The position numbers and the translations under genes are program-made. DNA of 64,000 nt, taken from Sipunculus nudus. Lineage: Eukaryota; Annelida; Sipuncula; Golfingiida; Sipunculidae. The DNA is taken from NCBI GenBank assembly GCA_026874595.1, contig CM049315.1, positions 59,580,889 to 59,644,888 of the forward strand. Direction: 5' to 3'. The notes below the pieces were generated by a model that ran no database searches, had not been told where the DNA came from, and worked only from the letters and a program-made list of their open reading frames with translations. Shown here piece by piece: positions 1 to 11,160 of the stretch (positions within the stretch are counted from its first letter, which is position 1; every line of letters begins with the position of its first letter).

Positions 1-330
1 TGTTCGCCAAATCTTATCTTCAAGATAGCCGGGTTTGTCCTAAAATTGTTTACGTAAATGGTAAAATTTTAAATTTAGACAATTTCGAAATTCGATTCCA
101 CGAGTACAGAAACAAAGAACCTGACTTGTTCGCTGTTTCGGAAAAATGTATGATTTTTTTTATTTTAGACAAGCACTTTAACATTGCCTGTGTGTCAAAT
201 ATAATAGCGAATATATGACGATAAAATGCAGGCTGTAAGGGCCTAAAGGAATAACAGAATATATCCAAAAGAATATATTCATAACCATTAACATTTCTAT
301 TCTCATTGTAATGCAACTGCAAATACTCAC
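1..330. other. Intron sequence of the protease gene at the window edge
   Basis: AT-rich and follows the exon 5 donor. I see no further trypsin exon (no Asp or GDSGG block), so the remaining exons lie to the left of the window. Confidence 0.5.
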
Positions 331-541
331 CCGGAAACACAATGTGCAGCCGTCAGCGCCCAGCCGGGAGATATGAGAACACCACCACATCCCCCGATGA
401 CGTCATTATACTGCAGCACCCCCTGCCATGGCCAGCGTCCTATACTAGCTGCACTGCCGCCCACGATCTGAGGCAGGATTCCTGGTGTGTCTAACTCAAC
501 CGTAGCCGGAGACTCAAACATTTTTCGCACTCCACATCCAG
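331..541 (-). CDS. Protease gene exon 5: start of trypsin domain with catalytic His
   Basis: Acceptor TTTAAAAG| and donor GG|GTGAGT bound 211 bases (phase 1 in, phase 2 out). It encodes [12 protein letters not shown], the propeptide end GILPQ, IVGG, then [19 protein letters not shown]. The two cysteines flanking the His are placed like the Cys42-Cys58 pair of chymotrypsin, and the first Cys may tie the N-terminal part to the catalytic chain. The exon break soon after the catalytic His is common in trypsin-fold genes. Confidence 0.85.
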
Positions 542-3500
542 CTTTTAAATTGAATAAAGAGAGTTCCATATTCATTCTCTAATATTTCGACCAGACCGCC
601 GCATCAGTAAGATTTAACATACGTCAGTAATCTTTGTCGATGATATTTGTACATGACTGAGCGGTTATATTCGGCAAGGAATAATTTAAATTGGTCTTGT
701 ATTCGACCCATGTCATCTGATCTAAATTCCGGATAGTCGGTGCAAATATAATCTATTTGTTGACCAGTTATTGTGGTCTAGGAGTAGAGCGCGCGGGTAT
801 AGGGAGATCGTAATTTCGAAAACCGGTGTAATTTTTCACGTTTGTCTAGCACACAGGGTCGGTGCTCTGCAAATTTAATGGGAAGACCGTGCATGGCTGT
901 ATATAACTCAAAAACTAAATTGCGCTTTTGGGTGTTCCTCGGTATTATATAACCTAGCAATAAACCTAGGACCTCCATGTGCGGTAGCCGTGAATACACA
1001 ACATTTATAGTGAGCTGGTAAACCTATCTTGAGTCGTGATACGGGAGGATGTACTTAACGTGTTCTCCATCCTGCTGCACTGAAATCGTAGTAAACCGCC
1101 GATAACCCTGGAATTAGGCTACGAATGATGAATTGACACGAAAGAATACATGTGCACTCACAAACAAAACTGAAAATATGGTAACGCGTTATTTCCTGTG
1201 CCGCGTACAAGTTGGCTGACGTCCGATAACCCGTGAGAGCCATATGCTTATATTCATGCGGTCAGAAATTCAACAAATTGCAGTGGGATTCACCAATGTG
1301 CTGAGTTAAAACGGAATGTTTCTAGAACAGGGTAGGTGTTGTCAGAAAGTATCCGAAATAAGCTAACGACTTGCCTGGTTTAAGGCAAGTGACAGCGTAC
1401 TTGTAGGCCATGAGGCGGTCCTGTACGCACGAAGTAAAGACGTTCTGTACGCTGGTCGTAGACTCTCTAATGTAGGAGGGCCGAAACGGCGGTACATGTG
1501 CGGTAGATCAAGGGCCTGGTTAACTCAAGGATATAAATTAGAGGAAGCGTTTGCTTCCGCCCTATCACGGATTCTCCAAGAGATATGGTACACATAGCAT
1601 GTGGATGTACATACATTTTCGGATTTAATTCACATTTAAAATACCTTCACCAATATATTTATCAAGGAGAACAGCTGTTGAACACTGTTAAAAAAGAGAT
1701 TTTCATTTCCCGAAAGCGTACTGACATATAAGCAATCTGTCTCACGGCGCAAGACATCTGTTGGCGTAAATGTTGAAAAATAATTGATATTTTGGTGGCT
1801 TATAAAAGGAGGGCAGAAAACAATTTTTTATCTTCTCAGTTATCTGTTTATATTGTTTGTGCTGTATATTGTCGATTAAAAGAAAAATAATGTATTTGTG
1901 TAAAATTCCGGTTAAATCGACCCCTTAACCAATTAGATCCCTACGCCTGTGTTTATCATGCAGGTAATTTGGGAACTTTAGTCCCATGGCCAGAGAGAAG
2001 GTTTTAACAACTGACCGGGTGGCTGGGTGCCCGGGGAGCTGGGGATGTTGTACACGCTGCACTCAGGCTGGCCCTTGTAGTAGACGTTCATCATCCCGCA
2101 TCTCCCCATGTGGTTTATACTGGAGTACGGTTTGACGTTGTTTGGGTCACCACCACACTTGCTAAACTGGTCGATATTGGTTTCCCAACCTTCCACTGGT
2201 GTTATATATGTCTGTCATACATAAAATACCAATATAGTTTACAAAATAACAGAAAATATGCTATTTCCCAGAGGTTGAGGTTATATATGTTAACGCAGGA
2301 TGAAAGAAATCTATAATCTGTTCATTGATATTGGCAATGAATGAATGGGACACAGGCCTGATTAAATAAAAATAGACCAAAAACATAAAATCAATAAATG
2401 AGAAAATAGGATATTTTTGACAACACCTGATCCCCAATGGTAAAGGGCGAGGTCACTGGTCACATGCTCAAAATCTACATAGAAAAGCTGCAGATTGGTT
2501 GTTTCTTGTCATAGAAACGTTCTAAATGTTTTAAAAAATGTTATGAATGTGAAGATGGCAACCCATCGCAGACGACATGTCACTAAAAAACTAGAAGGTT
2601 GTTAAATATAAATGTTAATTGCTTTCTGCTATGAGTTTTTCTTTCTCTCATATTAGGCCTTTAGTCCCAGACAACTTTTGTGTCTAATTGCATGAAAATA
2701 TTTAAATTTGAGGAAATAATCGCAAAATTTCAATGTTCACCCACTAGAGGAACAGATTTTATCTAGCCCGATGCGAATTTAATATTTAAGTTAGAACCAA
2801 AAAAAAAACACAGCAAGCCAAGGGCCTACAGCTTAACAATTAGTGATGGAATACTTAGGAAAGCTACAGATAAATATGATGAATGGAGATTATTTTGTAT
2901 ATTTCAAAATGAAGGATTATTGATACTTTAATTAACTATTAATGTAAACAGACTGTTCAATAAATATTACAAGATCATGTATAATTATGATTAATCAGCT
3001 TAAATGAATATTCAGCGATACCCATCATGCATCACCTTGAATTCAAACCATCCGTTTTCTGTGTCAGAACATTCCATGTCAATATCAAGCAACCAAAAGT
3101 GTGCTCCAAATCGATTAAGGTTTGTATATCCACGGCCATCAACCTCAACGGACGCTCCGCCGGGTCTTTGTTACGTAAGAAAAAAAACCAGAATAATAGG
3201 CAACATCTAAAATACACTTTGTCTGATTATTTCACCCGTGTTCAAATAATATTTTAAAATTTAACGATAATCAGTTTAAATTACAAATTGTTTAATTGAT
3301 GAATTAGTTCACTCGATACAATTTACCAGATTTGTCAATCAGTATACATGTGTATCAGACGAAGTCAATTTCACTTTACGAGGTAAATATGTTCTTTATG
3401 GGACATTCTAAGAAACATGTAAATATAAATCGTGTATTTTATTAAAACTAAATGAAGACTACCCTCCACTAAATGAACAAGGCAAAAGGAAGCTTAAGTA

Positions 3501-5204
3501 TCAGCAATTTCATAAGAATATGTTTGAGTAAGTCTTTTCTCAGACTTACGTAGAAGTTGTCCACATCATAGGTGTTCCTCCGGCAGCGCTACCTTGGTAA
3601 CGCCCTTGACCTTGCTCCTCCCCATACCAGTCCAGGTGGAGGTCACCCTCTGACCACTGATAATAAGAACTGCTGGAACCGATCGTCGGTCGAACTCGGT
3701 GATGGATTCCGATAGCACATGGGTCCACTGCCGCGTCCTCTAAACAAGGTCTGCGACTCGCACTTACACCTGAAACAGGTCAAATTCTTAAAGGAGCAAT
3801 ATTATGCCTATTCTTTCACACAATATATGTATCACTTAAGTTTTACTTATATAAAAGTTTCCCAGCAAAACCGTCCCAGCACACAGTCTCAGTACCATAC
3901 ATCGACTGTTAAACACCTTGTAATGTCTCTGCGTGATGGTAAAATCACCATAACAAAGCAGCGTGACCGGAGGTCCGATTTTGAGCACACAAGACGCGAT
4001 GTTTCAGCCGGCGGGAATTTGTATTACATTTTTTGGGTCAAGTCAGTCTAGGCATCTCCTGATTGACACGTGTTGTGGCTCCGCGATGCACACGGCCCAT
4101 GTGCTGTGTTTATGTTGACACCTGTGATTGCGCCATTCCCATTTAAGGGAAGAAGGTATTTTTCATGTTAACTCAACATGCTTGAAAGGTGATCGGGTCC
4201 CTTTAAGTGCTTTGTAAAATATGAAAGCTCTGAAAGTAATTCCCCGGGGGGGGGGGGGGGGTGTCAGCCGATGTAAGTTTTTCCAGGCAAGAATCACTTT
4301 GGAAAATACTTGATCCATAAGTCTCCGACAACCAGTAGATTCAATGTAATTAATGGATCAGAAATAAACCCCACGACAAAACGCCTCATTTGCACCCTTG
4401 ACTCAGAGGGTATGTACCTAAAATACCCAGGAATTATACCAATAGTTAGATCCTGACCTTACATCTTCATTTGCTCCCTAGGTCAGTCCGTTTTCAGGGA
4501 GTGGGATTCCGAAGCAGAGATTCCCCAGCTGCAATATACGACCTGCAATGGGTTCCTATCAATGGGCATCGTTTGCTGATAAAATGCGAGTGGACAATCT
4601 ATAGGATTACCGACAAGATCCCTGCGCCGTCCCCTCCCCCACCCCGAATAAATCACACCTGGTCAAAATCTCCGAACACCAACACCCCTCCCCAACCTCT
4701 CCCCTGCCCCGCCATTAAAGCAGACATGAACAAATCCCTCTCCCAGAATATGATAACTTTCTTTACTTCCACCACGTCCGCTGAAGTATAAATTTTCATC
4801 ATACGAAAATGTTTTCTCATTTTACAGAAAAACAACTGGAATATATGTCGTTATAAGTACTTTGTGACACTAACGCTTGTAAACCTTTCCTTGTTCTTTT
4901 ACTTTTAACGTAACAAATGTCTGTATTTGTTATGAATTTTTTATGAACGCATCATTCATCTGTTCTTTGTAGTACACATATCTATAGGTTTCTTTTTTAT
5001 AAACGTATCATTCATTTGTACCTTGCACCATGAGAATTCTTACTGACTATCGTTTGATGTAGTATTCATCATCTTACCTCCTCGTATAAACACATTTTCG
5101 CCGATAACCGTCGGTGACCTTATTAGGATAATCGTTCTCTGCAAAGCACAGGCGGCTAATCCCAGCGTCGTCCACAGCAATATCAGAATAAATCCCTGAC
5201 GCAT
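331..5204 (-). CDS. Secreted multi-domain trypsin-like serine protease, 5' five exons (3' end off window)
   Basis: Five minus-strand exons join with matching phases: 5204-5078, 3769-3550, 3165-3036, 2211-2016 and 541-331, giving about 294 residues with no internal stop. Residues 1 to about 20 form a hydrophobic signal peptide ([20 protein letters not shown]). Residues about 21-224 form a module I do not recognise, rich in Gly and aromatics with short motifs such as FIRGG, DPCAIGI, LDWYG and ENGWFEFK, which read like a secreted beta-sandwich or binding domain. From residue 227 a CG..R segment leads to IVGG (residue 250) and TAAHC with the catalytic His near 291, the classic chymotrypsin-fold start; catalytic Asp and Ser would lie beyond position 331. 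The residue before IVGG is Gln, not Arg or Lys, so zymogen activation may be unusual. Exon joins are inference; the protease assignment is strong. Confidence 0.75.
1028..1560. repeat. Dispersed repeat family A, copy 1 (in intron 4 of the protease gene)
   Basis: This stretch aligns by eye with 59097-59640 and, over its middle part, with 51405-51730, all in the same orientation. Shared landmarks are CTTGAGTCGT, GGTCAGAAATTCAACA, ATGCTGAGTT(A) and GCTAACGA. Copies are diverged by indels and substitutions, so the family is old. No terminal inverted repeats or coding potential were seen. Confidence 0.65.
2016..2211 (-). CDS. Protease gene exon 4: end of N-terminal module and linker
   Basis: Acceptor ATGACAG| opens at 2211 in phase 0 and donor CCCG|GTCAGT closes at 2016 in phase 1 (196 bases). 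It begins [15 protein letters not shown], contains three cysteines (KCGGDP, GRCGMM, PECSVY) and ends in a Pro/Ser/Gly/Gln linker (PSSPGTQPP). This is a typical hinge between an N-terminal module and a protease domain. Confidence 0.6.
2212..3035. other. Intron 3 of the protease gene
   Basis: AT-rich non-coding sequence with short A-runs; no recognisable element. Confidence 0.5.
3036..3165 (-). CDS. Protease gene exon 3: unrecognised N-terminal module
   Basis: A pyrimidine-rich acceptor (AACAAAG|ACCC) opens at 3165 and the donor AAG|GTGATG closes at 3036, 130 bases ending in phase 0. It encodes [19 protein letters not shown], then [19 protein letters not shown]. The alternating hydrophobic pattern suggests beta strands. 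A slightly later GT (GATGG|GTATCG) is a possible alternative donor, but it breaks phase with exon 4. Confidence 0.55.
3550..3769 (-). CDS. Protease gene exon 2: unrecognised N-terminal module
   Basis: Acceptor TTTCAG| at 3771-3770 and donor TCTAC|GTAAGT bound 220 bases. Only one frame is open across the whole exon and it is the one the neighbouring phases require. It encodes a Cys-containing segment with [21 protein letters not shown] and TPMMWTTST. It resembles extracellular carbohydrate- or ligand-binding modules in style, but I cannot name the family. Confidence 0.6.
3779..4206. repeat. Dispersed repeat family B, copy 1 (in intron 1 of the protease gene)
   Basis: It matches 33877-34372 in the same order. 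Landmarks are GGAGCAATATTA, AAAAGTTTC, GGAGGTCCGATTTTG, TATTACATTTTTTGGG, CATCTCCTGATTGACA and a shared end GGTGAT(C/T)GGG(T/C)C followed by CTTTAA. The two copies are clearly homologous but diverged. No ORF explains the conservation, so it is probably a non-autonomous element. Confidence 0.7.
4207..5077. other. Remainder of intron 1 of the protease gene
   Basis: Contains a G-run at about 4244-4261 and a CCCC-rich stretch at 4621-4720. No gene or element recognised. Confidence 0.4.
5078..5204 (-). CDS. Protease gene exon 1: start codon and signal peptide
   Basis: ATG at 5204-5202 opens a hydrophobic leader followed by about 20 residues ending in FIRGG. The exon closes at a GAG|GTAAGA donor after 127 coding bases (phase 1). 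The next exon supplies two bases and stays open, which supports the start and the junction. No other ATG nearby gives a signal peptide. Confidence 0.65.
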
Positions 5205-7228
5205 CGTGTATACTGAGTTACCCAGCGAGGAAACGTGGACATGCTAGGCATATACGTCACACGGCACACCGAGGCGGCCCTCGTGGGAAAACACCCTATG
5301 GTAACATTTATACATGTGTTATCATCATGTGCCTATACTGGTGCAAGGTTAACGAAATATTGATGTCTGTGAATCTGTGATTGTAATGCAGTGATAAACA
5401 CTTTCACCTCAGGCGCTTGAATTGCTATTAGTGTAGATTTCGGTCAGAATTGTTTTTTTTTTATCATTTCCTTATAACTATTACTTATCTGACATTTTCC
5501 TAGCGTTTTCACACGGTCCATCTCTTTGTTATTTACTAAATATTTGGGATAGACCTGTAAACCTGGGTAAGAGATGATGTTTACATTTGCGGACCGGAAA
5601 GGGACGCGGGGCATTCAGATTTTCGAAGATCTTTGACTGGTAACATATAATATTATTGTTAGACTAATAAATGATAGATTGATGCAAGGAAGACATGTTT
5701 AAAGTCAAGAAAGCTGTTCATACAGAAAATAAAACGGGAATATGCATACCTCGTAAGTAGGAGAAGCGGATAAATGGGGAGGGGTCAAGGGGGTTCGGAC
5801 CCAACTTTTTCAGCCGCCGCAGTTTTTTTTTTTAGGAAATTTAGGCCAAATTGTGCAGCCTGGCGCCCCCTTTTGCTGAACTTGGGACCTTTTTGAAGGT
5901 TTTGTTTAGAGACTAAATGAGGTTTTAAGGGAAACCAAACAAAATAAGGAATAATGTGTCTTTTACGGACTATAAACGATGTATTAAAAGTGGAAAACTA
6001 CTAAAAGTAAAAGAAAAAAAAGTTCAATTGATGAAATCTTGAAGGAAGGCCTGCATGGCGGAGCCCAGATCTTTGGCCGGGTAAAGTCCTCGTTGACTTT
6101 ATATCACATTCGCCACATAGACGGTCTATCTATGATTGTTGTTGTTGTAAAAAGCGACCTCTGTTTGTATTTGGTCCCACTTCCCAGGGAGTATCTTATA
6201 TGATCTCTATTGTCAGTGTTTTGATAGGACTGTCACCACCGTGAAGGCGTGCAGCGATATAATAATACAAAAAAAATAAATAAACATTAAAAGTACACAA
6301 AACTTTAAACTCGGCGGTTAAGAGTTGATGAAAATCATATCACTTTAAAGATATTCACGAATCCAATTGGCTATGATTGATATTACCGGTAACATGACTG
6401 TATAGTGACATTCCATACAAATAAACGGCGCCCTATACAATATTCCAGTATGTTTAATAGCATCCACCAGTTCTTTCGGATGTTACGGAGATATTCATAT
6501 ACGTGAAGGTGGTAACGTTAAATATGGACAGAAGGCGCAATATTCGATACTAAGATTTGACAGTGGAGCTGTTGATGCATTAGCAAATTTCTTTGGCTGA
6601 AAATGGCGTAAACGTAAAAAAATTTAATCATTTGCTCGTCTGTGATGAGTAATAAACCTAACATTTTGGGTCTTCGGGGATACATGTCTCAATGGCCTAA
6701 TTTAAGGTTTCCAAGGAGATTTGTATGGGCCTCCATTCTGTCTTTTCAAAGACCATTGTTGATACAACTTGTGTATCAAATTTGAGGGGAAATCTTCAGT
6801 ACGTCAAAAGTTATAGGGGTCACAATCATTCTGGTTCTCCGCAGATATGACCTTGAAGATCCAGGCAACCCTGCTCGAGACAGAGATGACAAAGATATTT
6901 GCTCATGCCGACTTTCAGAGTAATCCATCCAAACTTTCGAAATCTCGTGTTGTAGAGGGCATTCTAATAAAGGACCATTTAAAAAAAAATCCTGACCTCT
7001 CATCCGTCTCTATGAGCATGGAAGTTTGAAAAATTATCCATAATAATATTTTTCGAGGTGTCGAGTCTGCAAAGGTGGCCTACGGGAGCGGCCGCGCAAC
7101 AGTCATGAAAACCATTTACTAAACTTACCGTGTGGACTAGTGTACCGATTACCGATTTCACTAAGATTTCCAGGGCCTTCTTTTCACCCAGGTCCCCCTT
7201 GAGTTCAAGTGGTCCTTGTATTAAAATA
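5205..7228. other. Region upstream of the protease gene
   Basis: Should hold the promoter and any 5' UTR of the minus-strand protease gene, but no convincing TATA box or start site stands out. Apart from the poly-C-type repeat near 5.8 kb I recognise nothing here. Confidence 0.4.
5765..5895. repeat. Dispersed poly-C-associated repeat family C, copy 1
   Basis: Shows GGGGAGGGGTCAAGGGGGTT, CGGACCC, TTTTTCAGCCG, then GCCTGGCGCCCCC and TGGGACCTTTTT. This order recurs at 33540-33755 and 45020-45195, with looser versions at 17890-18010, 45340-45435, 60470-60600 and 63880-63930. The run of C/G varies in length between copies. Confidence 0.6.
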
Positions 7229-10200
7229 CTTTTTTAGCTCAGCTGACTGAAAGTCATCTGAGCTATAGCGATCACTCTTTGTCCGTCGTCCGTCTGTCTG
7301 TCCGTCTGTCTGTCTGTCTGTCTGTCCGTCCGTTAACCAGGCACAAATCGTAACCGCTAAAACTGGAATCTTCTTACTTGACATCCTGGGAGGTCCATGA
7401 AAAATCTCCTTGGAAACCAGAAATTAGGTCTCTGTTACCCATATCCTTCGAGCTATGGGGCCCCAAAGTACCCCCCAGAAAAGTCAAAAATTTCATACAA
7501 AAACTTCAATATCTCATTAACTACTTGACTGATGGTCATGATTTTTGGCATACATATTGATCATGAGAGGTTCCATCAGTTCCTGAAGACTGGTGGCGCC
7601 ACCTGTATTTTTCGATTTTTTACGAATTTTTTTCTCTATTTTTAAGACCTTTAAAAATGTGAACATCTGTTAACAAGGCACAAATCGTAATGACTTGACT
7701 TAGAATCTTCATTCTCGACACACTGAGAGACCTATGAAAAGTCTCCATGGAAACCAGAAATTAGGTCTCTGTTACCCATATCCTTCCAGCTATGGGGCCC
7801 CAAACTACCCCCCAGAAAAGTAAAAAATTTCAAACAAAAACTTCAATATCTCATTAAATACTTGACTGATGGTCATGATTTTTGTCATACATATTGATCA
7901 TGAGATGTTCCATCACTTCCTGCAGACTGGTGGTGCCACCTGTATCGTTCAATTTTTTACGAATTTTTTTCTCTATTTTTGAGACCTTTCAAAATGTAAA
8001 CATCTGTTAACAAGGCACAAATCGTAAAGACTGGACCTAGAATCTTCATTCTTGACACACTGAGAGACCTATGAAAAGTCTCCATGGAAACCAGAAATTA
8101 GGTCTCTGTTACCCATATTCTTCAAGCTATGGAGCCCCAAAGTACCCCAAAGAAAAAGTAAAAAATTTCATACAAAAACTTCAATATCTCATGAACTACT
8201 TGAATGATGGTCATGATTTGTGGCATAACTATTGATCATGAGATGTGTCATCTGTTCCTGCAGACTGGTGGCGCCACCTTTATTGTTCGATTTTTTACGA
8301 TTTTTTCCTCTATTTTTGAGACCTTTAAGGATGCTGTCATCTGTTAGCATGGCACAAATAGTAACGACTGGACCTAGAATCTTCATTCTCAACACACTAG
8401 AAGACCTATGAAAAGTCTCCATGGAAACCAGAAATTAGGTCTCTGTTAACCATATCCTTCGAGCTATGGGGCCCCAAAGTACCCCCCCCCCCGAGTAGTC
8501 AAAAATTTCATACAAAAACTTCAATATCTCAATAACTACATCACTGATGGTCATGATTTTTGGCATACATATTGATTATGAGATGTTCCATCAATTCCTG
8601 CAGACTGGTGGCGCCACCTATGTTATCTATCAAGAGGGTACAAATTGCAACAACTGGACCTAGAAACTTCATTCTGGTCATGCAAGGAGGCCCATGAAGA
8701 GTGCCTGTGGAAACTTGAAATTAGGTCTCTGTTACCCATATCCTTCAAGCTATAGGTCTCTGAAGTATCCCTCAGAATAATGGACAATTTGATACAAAAG
8801 CTGAAGTATCTGAACAACTAATACGGAGATCATCATGATTCTTTGCATGGATATTGACCATTAAGTGTTTTTAGCTCAGCTGACTGTAAGTCATCTGAAG
8901 TATCCCTCAGAATAATGGACAATTTGATACAAAAGCTCAAGTATCTAAACAACTATTGCAGTGATCACCATGATTCTTTGCATGGATATTGATCATGGAA
9001 TGTGTCATCAGTTTCTGCAGTATGGTGGCGCCACCTATATTTTTTTATTTTTACGAATTTTTTTCTCTATTTTTGAGACCTCATAAGATGCGGTCATTTG
9101 TTAACATGGCACAAATCGTAACAACTGGACCTAGAATCTTCTCTCTTGACATGCTGAGAGGCCCATGAAAAGTTTCCTTAAAAACTTGAAATTAGGTCTC
9201 TGTTACCCATAACCTCTGAGCTATGGGGCTCCGAAGTACCCCCCAGAATAATGGAAAATTTGATACAAAAGCTCAAGTATCTGAACAATTATTATATTGA
9301 TCACCATGATTCTTTGCATGGATATTGATCATGAAATGTTTCATCAGTTTCTGCATTCTGGTATACACCTGTATTTTTTCAATTTTTAGCTCAGCTGACT
9401 GAAAGTCATCTGAGCTGTAGGGATCACCTTTTGTCCGTCGTCCGTCCGGCCATCCAGGCGTCTGTCTGTTAACAGGGCACAAATCGTAACCGCTAGACCG
9501 GGAATCTTCTTACTTGAAATCCTGGGAGGTCTATGGAAATTCTGCTTTTTAACCTGAAATTAGGTCACTGTGACCTATATTCTTCGAGCTATGGGGTTCT
9601 GAAGTACCCCCCAAGAATAATGCAAAATTTAATACAAAAGCTCAAGTATCTGAACAACTAATGCATTAATCACCATGAATCTTTGCATGGATATTGATCA
9701 TGGAGTGTTTCATCAATTTCTGGAGATTGGTGGCGCCACCTATATTTTTTTATTTTTTACGATTTTTTTCTCTACTTTTGTGATCTTTAAACATTTGGTC
9801 ATCTTTAAACAGGGCACAAATCATAATGACTGGACCTAGAATCTTCTGTCCTCACCTCCAGGGAAGCCCATAAAAGGTCTACGTGGAAACCCGAAATAAG
9901 GTCCCTGTTACCCATATTCTGTGAGCCATGGGGCTCTGAAGTACCCCCCAGAATAAAGATTTGGTCATATATTAACAGGGCACAAATCATAATGACTGGA
10001 CCTAGAATCTTCTGTCCTCACCTCCAGGGAAGCCCATAAAAGGTCTACATGGAAACCCGAAATAAGGTCCCTGTTACCCATATCCTTCATGCTCTGGGGC
10101 TCCGAAGTACTCCCCAGAATAAAGATTTGGTCATCTGTTAACAGAGCACAAATTATAATGACTTGACCTAGAATCTCCTTTCTTGATATGCTGGGAGGCC

Positions 10201-10585
10201 CCTGAAAAGTCTCCTTGTGCACCTGAAATTACATCTCTGTTACCCATATCCTTCATCCTATGCGGCTTTGAAATACCCCCCAGAATAAACATTTGGATTT
10301 GTTAACAGGGCACAAATCATAATAACTGGACCTAGAATTTTATTTTTTGACATGCTGGGAGACCCCTGAAAAGTCATCTTGTAAACCTTGAAAATAGGTG
10401 TCTGTTACCCATATCCGTCATGCTACAGAGCTCCATAGTACCCCAATGAATATTGGATGATTTTATACAAAAGGTCAAGTTTGGAAAAAGTATTTCATTC
10501 AAATTTGACATTCAGATGATAAAATTACTTTTGTCAATGTCTTCCTGGTCAGCTGAGCGTCATGACCCCTGGGTCACTTGTTAGA
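7229..10585. repeat. Mosaic tandem-repeat array (about 335-bp units, then about 165-bp units)
   Basis: Units are marked by GTTAACA(A/G)GGCACAAATC near 7334, 7669, 8006, 8344, 8628, 9100, 9469, 9808, 9973, 10137 and 10302. Spacing is about 335-340 bp at first and about 165 bp at the end. Long units carry the palindrome GGTGGCGCCACC (about 7594, 8268, 8609, 9025 and 9730, with a one-base variant near 7930). A hairpin head, AGCTCAGCTGACT facing AGTCATCTGAGCT across three bases, lies at 7233 and recurs near 8872 and 9390, with a (TCCG/TCTG)n microsatellite after the 7233 and 9390 heads. A related CAGCTGAGC motif closes the array near 10551. This looks like nested or tandemly expanded non-autonomous transposon sequence. 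No coding potential. Confidence 0.75.
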
Positions 10586-10590
10586 ACAGA

Positions 10591-11160
10591 GGCGCAATTT
10601 CCAATCGCAATATGGGGGAATCCCCTTCCCCTCACACACATATAGCCCTACGTCACGGGGTATACCACGTTTAACTACCCCCGTTTAAATATTTCAGGGA
10701 ATCGCGATTGTCGAGTGTGTGTACCAACCGAGAAGTTACGCGTGGAAGGGGTATCCCCTTGCTGCGGTATGGGAAATTAAAAAAAAAAACTTAATATTTA
10801 AGCAATATTGAAGCATATTTGAGAACAGAATGACAGGAAAACGTATCGATTCAGAAACCAACATGAAGTATAAATATTTTCCCTAATAATGCCATTCTAT
10901 GATTTTTTTTAATTGAGCGTTTATTGGCCGAGCACGAAAGGGGAAATTATATCACAATATCGGTCATTTTCCTATTTTATTCGTTTCTGAAACACTGCTT
11001 TTCATTGATATTCGAGGAAATTCGCTGTGAAACATTCATGTTAACATTCTGTATACTTATTTGCGTCACAGCCTATATTTAAATACAAAATCCAGTTAGT
11101 GTTAAACAAACATTCATTTAATTAGCTAAAGGTGAGGGGGGAATAACACCAAATTGCGCC
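10591..11160. mobile_element. Short TIR element (about 570 bp)
   Basis: GGCGCAATTT at 10591-10600 is matched by its exact complement AAATTGCGCC at 11151-11160, and both ends continue into similar CCCC/GGGG-rich sequence near a CTCAC motif. The interior is AT-rich and non-coding. No clear target duplication was found, so the superfamily is unknown. Confidence 0.5.
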
